The translations under genes were made by a program, and so were the position numbers. From Bradyrhizobium sp. 199 (GTDB taxonomy: Bacteria > Pseudomonadota > Alphaproteobacteria > Rhizobiales > Xanthobacteraceae), in contig NZ_JADPJI010000006.1 in the NCBI RefSeq assembly GCF_023073355.1, positions 186,001 through 250,000 of the forward strand: a stretch of 64,000 nt of DNA. Reading direction: 5' to 3'. How positions within the stretch are numbered: position 1 is the stretch's first letter; each line of letters opens with the position of its first letter. The notes under the pieces were generated by a model. The model was given only the letters and a program-made list of their open reading frames with translations, did no database searches and was not told the DNA's origin. Shown here piece by piece: positions 58,295 to 64,000 of the stretch.

Positions 58295-59125
58295 TCATCG
58301 CGCCGCGAACGGGGCGAGCACGTCCTTGCAGGCGGGCGATAGCGAGGCTGCCCTGTTGGAGATGCACTGAATGATACGGCCGCCGCCGGGCGCGACGCCG
58401 GCGCAGAGCGAACGGATGTCGGCGCCGCAGGCCGACCTCACGATGAACAGCTCTTCGCGTGGCAGCAAGGGGCGCAAAACGATCACGGCCGGTGTGGCCG
58501 TCGGCGCTGCCGCCATGGGTGCCGCACCCGCGGGCGCTGCCGTCGCTGCAACGCCTCCGCCGGTTGCGGCGCTCACAGCCTTCTCGCAGGCGGGCGAGAC
58601 CTTGGCCTTGTTTTTCTCCAGGCATTCGAGCGCGGGGGCGCCGCCCGGCGGCACGCTGGCGCACACCTTGGGATAGTCGGCCCGGCATGCGCTTTTGACG
58701 GCGGAAACCTGCGCGCTGCTGGGTTGCTTGGCGGGAGCGGCCGGCTTTGCAGCGGGGGCGCTCTCGGCATTCGACGTAGCAGGGGCCGCCTCCGCCTTGG
58801 GAGGGGCCTCCTTCGGCGCAGCTTCAGTCTTCGGCGCGGCGGGAGCAGCTTCGGTCTTCGGAGCCGCAGCGGGCTCGACGGCGCGCACCGCAGTTTGGCA
58901 TCCTCCCGAAAGGCTCGACATGTTCTTCTTCAGGCATTGATACGCTTCGACGCCGCCCGGCGTGACGCTCGCGCAGTGCGCCATGAAGTCCGATCGGCAT
59001 GCGGACCGGATCGCGCCCTTCTGCGCCTCGCTCGGCGCTTGCGCGAATGCGCCTGCTGCAGTTGCGAACAGCGCCGCCGCAAGCAATGCCGTGCGCGTTG
59101 AGACCTGTTTCACGGTGTTGAACAT
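58295..59125 (-). CDS. exported protein with three four-cysteine modules
   Basis: 276 aa, signal peptide (RTALLAAALFATAAGAFAQA). Three modules each have the exact spacing C-x7-C-x12-C-x11-C: Cys 43/51/64/76, 147/155/168/180 and 233/241/254/266. They share the pattern SAC..D....C..V.PGG....C......SL..C. The modules resemble the Cys-rich repeat known from GLG1/ESL-1 (Cys_rich_FGFR). Between them lie Ala/Pro/Glu/Lys-rich linkers of 65-75 (KTEAAP repeats) and about 50 residues. Function unknown; the repeated disulphide fold suggests a periplasmic binding or adhesion role. AGGAATT precedes the ATG. Confidence 0.85.
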   Translation of the reverse strand: MFNTVKQVSTRTALLAAALFATAAGAFAQAPSEAQKGAIRSACRSDFMAHCASVTPGGVEAYQCLKKNMSSLSGGCQTAVRAVEPAAAPKTEAAPAAPKTEAAPKEAPPKAEAAPATSNAESAPAAKPAAPAKQPSSAQVSAVKSACRADYPKVCASVPPGGAPALECLEKNKAKVSPACEKAVSAATGGGVAATAAPAGAAPMAAAPTATPAVIVLRPLLPREELFIVRSACGADIRSLCAGVAPGGGRIIQCISNRAASLSPACKDVLAPFAAR

Positions 59126-59281
59126 CTGGATGAATTCCTACCCTATCCGTAATTTTTGGCGATCAATCAAAGTCGCGCAATCGCAGTCGTCGCGAGTGAT
59201 GCCTCGCGAGCGATATCATTGGCCGCTTCGACTGCTACCGCAACTAGATTATGTCTGCGCCGATACGATGTGCCGACGTCG

Positions 59282-60283
59282 TCAGAGCTTGACCATGCGC
59301 TTGCCGCGGTTCTCGCCCGCGAGCAATCCAATCAGTGCCTTTGGCGTGTTCTCCAATCCGTCGATGACGTCTTCCTGCACCTTCAGCTTGCCGGATTTCA
59401 CCCAGGTCTGGAGGTCGGCGAGCGCGCGCGGGCTTTCCTTCATGTAATCCATCACGATGAAGCCCTGCACGACGAGCCGCTTCACCACGATCAGTCCCGG
59501 CACGCCGCGCGGTCCATGTGCTGCGGGCGCGCCGTCATATTGCGAGATCGCGCCGCAGCAGGCGATGCGGCCGTAATTGTTCATCTGCGGCAGGCAGGCT
59601 TCGAGAATGTCGCCGCCGACATTGTCGAAATAGACGTCGATGCCCTTGGGCGCAGCAGCGCGGAGCGCCTTGAACACCGCGCCGTCCTTGTAGTCCACGG
59701 CGGCATCGAAGCCGAGCTCGGAGGTCAGCCAGTTGCATTTGTCCGCGCCGCCGGCAATGCCGATCACGCGGCATCCTTTGATCTTGGCGATCTGCCCGAC
59801 GATCGAGCCGACCGAGCCCGCGGCCGCAGAGACCACGACCGTCTCGCCTTCTTTCGGCTTGCCGATCTCCAGCAGACCGAAATAGGCGGTGAGACCGGCG
59901 ATGCCGAACACGCTGAGCAAATGCGTCATCGGCTCGAGCTTCGGCATCTTGGTGAGGTGCTTTGCGGCCACCGCGGCAAATTCCTGCCAACCGGTGTCGC
60001 CGAACACGATGTCGCCGGGCGCAAGCCCCTCGTCGCTGGAGCTGATGACCTCGGCAATGGCGCCCCCGGCCATCACGCTGTTGGCCTCGACGGCGGAGCG
60101 GTAGGTGGCGCCGTGCATCCAGGCGCGATTGGCGGCATCGAGTGAAATGTATCGCACGCGCAGCAGCGCCTCGCCGTCTTTCGGCTCCGGCACTGCACCG
60201 TCCACCATCTTGAAATGCTCGGGGCCGAGCTTGCCGCTGGGTTTCTCCACCAGAAGAATCTGGCGATTGATGTTGCCGCTCAT
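59282..60283 (-). CDS. MDR family NADP-dependent oxidoreductase, zinc-free
   Basis: 333 aa. GEALLRVRYISLDAANRAWM start and GDIVFGDTGWQEF, then the cofactor fold VVVSAAAGSVGSIVGQIAKI (AxxGxxG) with IAGGADKC, and YFDNVGGDILEACLP. No zinc ligands. It resembles curcumin/2-alkenal reductases (YncB/CurA group, leukotriene B4 12-hydroxydehydrogenase-like), which reduce enone double bonds with NADPH. GAGGGAA lies before the ATG. Stands alone. Confidence 0.9.
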   Translation of the reverse strand: MSGNINRQILLVEKPSGKLGPEHFKMVDGAVPEPKDGEALLRVRYISLDAANRAWMHGATYRSAVEANSVMAGGAIAEVISSSDEGLAPGDIVFGDTGWQEFAAVAAKHLTKMPKLEPMTHLLSVFGIAGLTAYFGLLEIGKPKEGETVVVSAAAGSVGSIVGQIAKIKGCRVIGIAGGADKCNWLTSELGFDAAVDYKDGAVFKALRAAAPKGIDVYFDNVGGDILEACLPQMNNYGRIACCGAISQYDGAPAAHGPRGVPGLIVVKRLVVQGFIVMDYMKESPRALADLQTWVKSGKLKVQEDVIDGLENTPKALIGLLAGENRGKRMVKL

Positions 60284-60385
60284 GGCGTTTCCCTCTTGGA
60301 TTGTTTGACGATTGTTGATGCAGTCGCCGCAAATAAAACGTGCAAGCTGCATTCGTTGTGCACTGCATGAAGGCTAGATCGCCGC

Positions 60386-60406
60386 GTTCCATTTCACAAT
60401 GGGAAC
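60386..60406. promoter_or_regulatory. imperfect dyad upstream of the symporter operon
   Basis: GTTCCAT and ATGGGAAC flank TTCACA, an imperfect inverted repeat 89 nt before the symporter start. Possible operator; no other promoter element is convincing. Confidence 0.3.
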
Positions 60407-60494
60407 ATCCTGAAAACGCGACCACACGCAAAGCGTGTTGCGTCGTTGCGATATCTGCGACATCATGAAGCGCCGGTGTCCTTGGGGGTAAGCG

Positions 60495-61793
60495 ATGTCG
60501 AACAGGTTCACGCAATACATTCTGGCGGCGATGGTGCTCGGCATCATCATGGGGTCGGCGATCTACAATTTCCTGCCCGACACGCGCGCGGACTGGGCGT
60601 CCTCCATCAACCTGATCGCCATGATGTTCCTGCGCCTGATCAAGATGATCATCGCGCCGCTGGTGTTCGCGACCTTGGTCGGTGGCATCGCCCATATGGG
60701 CTCGGGCTCCAAGCTCGGCCGCATCTTCGCCAAGACCATGGGCTGGTTCGTCAGCGCCTCCTTCATCTCGCTGCTGCTCGGCCTCGTGATGGTGAATCTG
60801 CTGCAGCCCGGCGCGAACTTCCCGGGCACGCTGCCCCAGGCGGGGCAATCGACCGGTCTGCCGGTCTCGGCCTTCTCGATCGAGAAATTCCTGACCCATC
60901 TGATCCCGACTTCGATCGCGGATGCGATGGCGCAGAACGAGATCCTCCAGATCGTGATCTTCGCCGTGTTCTTCTCCGTGGCAATGGGCGCAATGCCCGA
61001 GCGCTCCAAGCCGATCCTGGCGCTGATCGACGACATCGGCCACATCATGCTGAAGGTGACGAGCTATGTGATGCTGTTCGCGCCGCTCGCGGTGTGGGCC
61101 GCCATCACCGCGACGGTCGCCAAGAACGGCCTGCTGGTGCTTTGGAAGCTCGTCGTCTTCATGGGCGGCTTCTATCTCTCGCTGGCGATCCTGTGGACGA
61201 TCCTGGTCATCGTCGGCTTCGTCGTGATCGGGCCACGGTACAGCCATCTGCTAAAGCTGGTCCGCGAACCGCTGATGATCGCGTTCTCGACCGCGAGCTC
61301 GGAGGCGGCCTATCCGAAGACCCTGGAGGCGCTCAACCGCTTCGGCGCCTCGTCGCGGATCTCGAGCTTCGTGCTGCCGCTCGGCTATTCCTTCAATCTC
61401 GACGGCACGATGATGTACTGCACCTTCGCGGCCGTCTTCATCGCGCAGAGCTATCACATAGACATGCCGCTCGGCACCCAGCTCGCGATGCTGGCAACGC
61501 TGATGATCACCTCGAAGGGCGTCGCCGGCGTGCCGCGAGCCTCCCTCGTCGTGATCGCCTCGACCTTGGCGCAGTTCAACATCCCCGAGGCGGGCCTGTT
61601 GATGATCATGGGCATCGACACCTTCCTCGACATGGGCCGCAGCGCCACCAACGTGATCGGTAACACGCTGGCGACCTCGGTCGTGGCCAAATGGGAGGGC
61701 GAGCTTGGGCCCGAGCACGCGCTCGGCCCCAGCGACGTCGTGCCTGACGGCATGGTGCCGGGCGAAGTGCCCGCGATGGCCGGCCATGGGTAG
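60495..61793 (+). CDS. dicarboxylate/amino acid:cation symporter (DAACS)
   Basis: 432 aa, about eight membrane helices plus two re-entrant loops. FLRLIKMIIAPLVFATLVGG is the TM2-3 block, AFSTASSEAAYPKTLEAL the serine-rich HP1 loop, LPLGYSFNLDGTMMYCTFAA the NMDGT-type motif (NLDGT here) and GMGIDTFLDMGRSATNVIGN-like the HP2/TM8 aspartate motif. Members (DctA, GltP, GltT) import C4-dicarboxylates or glutamate/aspartate with H+ or Na+. The next gene, an ABC-type amino-acid binding protein, starts 9 nt later, an unusual pairing. GGGGGT precedes the ATG. Confidence 0.92.
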   Translation: MSNRFTQYILAAMVLGIIMGSAIYNFLPDTRADWASSINLIAMMFLRLIKMIIAPLVFATLVGGIAHMGSGSKLGRIFAKTMGWFVSASFISLLLGLVMVNLLQPGANFPGTLPQAGQSTGLPVSAFSIEKFLTHLIPTSIADAMAQNEILQIVIFAVFFSVAMGAMPERSKPILALIDDIGHIMLKVTSYVMLFAPLAVWAAITATVAKNGLLVLWKLVVFMGGFYLSLAILWTILVIVGFVVIGPRYSHLLKLVREPLMIAFSTASSEAAYPKTLEALNRFGASSRISSFVLPLGYSFNLDGTMMYCTFAAVFIAQSYHIDMPLGTQLAMLATLMITSKGVAGVPRASLVVIASTLAQFNIPEAGLLMIMGIDTFLDMGRSATNVIGNTLATSVVAKWEGELGPEHALGPSDVVPDGMVPGEVPAMAGHG

Positions 61794-61802
61794 GAGTGAA
61801 CC

Positions 61803-62756
61803 ATGGGCCAGATATTGGCGAGGTCTCTGACCTCAAGCCGCCTGTGGCTGGCGGCCTCGTTGCTCGCCACCTCTTTGTTGGCGACCTCGTTGTTCGCGAG
61901 CTCGGCCCTCGCCCAGACCGGCGAAGGGCTGAGCCCGACGCTGTCGGCCATCAAGGCGGCGCACGCCGTGCGGCTCGGTTACCGTGAGAGCTCGCCGCCG
62001 TTCTCCTTCCTCGACCAGTCGGGCCGCCCGATCGGCTACAGCCTTGAGCTCTGCGAGGCCATCGTCGAGGAGATCGGCGTCGAGGTCGACGATCCCAACC
62101 TCAGGATCGACTACGTCAAGGTCACCTCGGACGACCGGATCGATGCCGTGCTCCAGAACAAGTTTGACCTGGAATGCGGCTCGACCACGGCCAATGCCGA
62201 GCGCGGCAAGCGCGTCGCCTTCTCGCCCCTGATGTTCGTCGCCGGCACCAAGCTGATGGTGCCGAAGGCGTCGAACGTCGCTGCGGTCACCGATCTCAAG
62301 GGCAGGACCGTGGTGGTGACCAAGGGCACCACCAACGAGCAGGCGATGCATGCGGCCGACAAGAAGTTCTCGCTCGGCCTCAACATCGTCACCGCGAGCG
62401 ATCACGAGCAGTCGTACCAGATGCTCGCCGAGGGCAAGGCCGACGCGTTCGCCACCGACGACATCCTGCTCTCCGGCCTGATCGCGCGCCACAAGGCGCA
62501 GGACAAGTTTCGCGTCACCGGCGATTACCTGTCCTACGATCCCTACGGCATCATGTTCAGGAAAGGCGAGCCGCAATTGTCCGCATTGGTCGAACGTGCC
62601 TTCCGCAAGCTCGGCTCCAATCGCGACCTCGTCCCGCTCTACAACAAATGGTTCACCGCGAGGCTCCCCACCGGCGAACGTCTGAACGTGCCGATCTCGC
62701 CGCAGCTGGAAGAGGCGTTCAAGGCGATGGACGATTCCGCTGGGGCGAGTAATTGA
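61803..62756 (+). CDS. amino acid-type ABC substrate-binding protein (SBP family 3)
   Basis: 317 aa. The signal peptide has a duplicated core (AASLLATSLLATSLFASSALA). The mature part is a family-3 binding protein of GltI type: AVRLGYRESSPPFSFLDQSG, PIGYSLELCEAIVEEIG, the Arg-containing SDDRIDAVLQNKFDLECGST and a GRTVVVTKGTTNEQ hinge. Glutamate/aspartate-like ligands are likely. AGGAG lies 6 nt before the ATG. It sits right behind a DAACS symporter with no permease or ATPase in sight, so it either serves a remote ABC transporter or supports the symporter. Confidence 0.9.
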   Translation: MGQILARSLTSSRLWLAASLLATSLLATSLFASSALAQTGEGLSPTLSAIKAAHAVRLGYRESSPPFSFLDQSGRPIGYSLELCEAIVEEIGVEVDDPNLRIDYVKVTSDDRIDAVLQNKFDLECGSTTANAERGKRVAFSPLMFVAGTKLMVPKASNVAAVTDLKGRTVVVTKGTTNEQAMHAADKKFSLGLNIVTASDHEQSYQMLAEGKADAFATDDILLSGLIARHKAQDKFRVTGDYLSYDPYGIMFRKGEPQLSALVERAFRKLGSNRDLVPLYNKWFTARLPTGERLNVPISPQLEEAFKAMDDSAGASN

Positions 62757-62778
62757 GTGGGGGTCTTTGTTACCCTCC

Positions 62779-62811
62779 CCTGGAGGGCCCCTGGAGGGCC
62801 CCTGGAGGGGG
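62779..62811. repeat. three tandem 11-bp repeats in an intergenic palindrome
   Basis: CCTGGAGGGCC repeated three times (62779-62789, 62790-62800, 62801-62811; the last copy ends in GG). It extends the CCTCCCCTGG/GGGGAGGG stem of the usual intergenic repeat between convergent genes. Confidence 0.8.
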
Positions 62812-62835
62812 AGGGTGGAAGCAGTCCCGTAGCTG

Positions 62836-63636
62836 CTATCCTTCCCCGAACACCCGATCCAGCGCCGCGTCATACGTCGCCTGCACCAGTTCCGGATGCA
62901 GCTTGCCAAGCGCCTCCATCATCACGCCGGAATTGATTTCCAGCACGCGCCACTTGCCACCGACGCGCACCAAATCAATTGACGCGAAGACGATGCCGAT
63001 GGCGTTTGCGGCATCGGCCGCGAGCTTCACGCAAGCCGCGCGAACCTCGCCATCGGCTAGCAACACCGGCTTTGCGCCGGCGTCGAGATTGTGCCGCCAA
63101 TCTTTGCCGCGCTGCTTGATGTAGACCACGAGCGGCAGATCATCGAGCAGCACGACACGGACCTCGTCCTCGATCGCCAGATAGGGCGAGATCACGAGTC
63201 CGGCGCTCATCGCGAAAACGTCGCTGACCGCGTGGTCGAGTTCCGCCTCGGTCGTCACCTTGAACACCGAGCGTCCCGATGTCCCTTCATTCGGCTTCAC
63301 CACCACGCCTTGCGGATGGTCGGCAAGCAGCTCGAGCATCGCGTCGCGCCAGCTGGGGCCAACAACGTTCTTGCCGAGCTTCGGGTTGAGGAAGCGGTGG
63401 TGGGGAACGCACGGCACGCCGTCCAGCGCCAGCACTTCGGCGGTCGCCGATTTGTCATTAGCGAGGCGGTGCGCGATGGCGCCGTTGAGGCCGATGTCGT
63501 AGCCGAAAGCGAAATGGCGCGTTCGGCCCCGGCGCATCGCGATCAGCCAGCCGCCGGCGCGGACATCGACGGCGACGCCGTGGCCCGCGCAATAGCGCCT
63601 GATCGCCTGAACGAAGAGCCGCTCGCCGCTTGCCAT
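62836..63636 (-). CDS. ATP-grasp domain protein
   Basis: 266 aa from ATG 63636. ATP-grasp elements: GVVVKPNEGTSGRSVFKVTT (K and G-rich loop), a middle strand LVISPYLAIEDEVRVVLLDD and the Mg-binding end WRVLEINSGVMMEAL, with ASIDLVRV before it. The N-terminal domain (VDVRAGGWLIAMRRGRTRHF and YDIGLNGAIAHRLANDKSAT) resembles the RimK/cyanophycin-synthetase class, which joins an amino acid or carboxylate to an amine. Substrate unknown. Longer frame to 63666 is possible. No partner gene nearby; convergent with the binding-protein gene. Confidence 0.82.
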   Translation of the reverse strand: MASGERLFVQAIRRYCAGHGVAVDVRAGGWLIAMRRGRTRHFAFGYDIGLNGAIAHRLANDKSATAEVLALDGVPCVPHHRFLNPKLGKNVVGPSWRDAMLELLADHPQGVVVKPNEGTSGRSVFKVTTEAELDHAVSDVFAMSAGLVISPYLAIEDEVRVVLLDDLPLVVYIKQRGKDWRHNLDAGAKPVLLADGEVRAACVKLAADAANAIGIVFASIDLVRVGGKWRVLEINSGVMMEALGKLHPELVQATYDAALDRVFGEG

Positions 63637-64000
63637 CTCTGTTGTTCCTGTCGCCGAAAGCCGCAAAACGCGGGCAATAGCTCCAATCGCGCGGAAAATC
63701 AGAGCTATTCTTCATGAAATTCTCGCGAGCGCGATGGAATTAAGTGCTGCAATTGCGCCTCGCAGGGAAAAGAAATTGCCCTCGCTGCATGCCAGACAGC
63801 AGATTCATTAATGATGCGGCCAATTGCGCCGCAAATGCCGATTTGACCGGCATCAATTGCATCCGAAACGAGGTTGATTATTGGTCCCGATGGCGTAGAT
63901 CACACACGCGAAATCCTCCGCCATGGCAATGGTGTCCGCCCCGATTTCAGGGCCGGGCAATGCTGTTGCCCGAAAAACCTCAATTATTCGGAATAGCGAA
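63637..64000. other. gene-free, AT-rich end of window
   Basis: No open frame with coding character in either direction. GC is lower than average. The core AATTGC occurs several times (near 63755, 63767, 63822 and 63857), CAATTGCG twice, without a clear dyad arrangement. Regulatory region of a gene beyond the right edge is possible. Confidence 0.4.

Noticed and set aside
1..64000. CRISPR array, prophage or transposon
   Set aside because: No regularly spaced direct repeats, no transposase, integrase or phage structural genes were found.

Overview
The window is GC-rich chromosomal DNA from an alphaproteobacterium, most likely Bradyrhizobium or a close relative (inference). Support comes from the gene order rpmB / DUF3108 / SUV3-like helicase / S4 protein / fdxA / carD, a RegS-RegR redox two-component pair behind a cyoABCD-surf1 operon, many acyl-CoA and aromatic-acid catabolism genes, and several families of short GC-rich palindromic intergenic repeats. 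No plasmid, phage, transposase or CRISPR signature was seen.

Layout. 1-1074: DUF2235 hydrolase, cut by the window edge. 1290-4151: a two-gene insert of visibly lower GC, encoding a DUF4297 (Cap4-type) nuclease-like protein and a compact SMC/Rad50-like ATPase with a CPTC zinc hook. This looks like a Lamassu-type anti-phage module reduced to two genes and is the most interesting locus here. 4167-12145: housekeeping block of rpmB, DUF3108, SUV3-like RNA helicase, S4 protein (apparently with an ACG start), 7Fe ferredoxin and CarD with a histone-H1-like tail. 12181-13359: divergent HxlR regulator and GST-like protein. 13401-20334 (minus): cyoABCD-surf1-regS-regR, a tightly packed respiratory operon; a 21-bp palindrome separates it from an MHS-family symporter. 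21974-24267: M48 protease and a nuclease-like protein.

24625-49601: accessory catabolic genes, including three enoyl-CoA hydratase-family proteins, three acyl-CoA dehydrogenases (two of them a probable heteromeric pair), an NDP-forming acyl-CoA synthetase, an AMP-forming ligase with an RraA-like protein, SDR, two ketopantoate-reductase-like proteins, an amidohydrolase, two transporter-less binding proteins, a trypsin-like protease and tRNA-Arg(CCU). 49644-52385: a complete nitrate/taurine-type ABC importer.

52498-57768: a probable aryl-CoA-to-gentisate pathway (CoA ligase, flavin monooxygenase, gentisate dioxygenase, maleylpyruvate isomerase, MarR). The two minus-strand transcription units carry a nearly identical 25-bp element over a TATACT -10 box, so they are probably co-regulated, most simply by the MarR protein. 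57961-63636: two secreted small or Cys-rich proteins (one with three identically spaced four-Cys modules), an MDR oxidoreductase, a dicarboxylate/amino-acid symporter co-transcribed with an ABC-type binding protein, and an ATP-grasp protein. The last about 360 bases show no gene.

All functional calls come from reading motifs and protein character by eye; no database search was run. Start codons were moved inward wherever a Shine-Dalgarno sequence, a stop/start overlap or a promoter argued for it.
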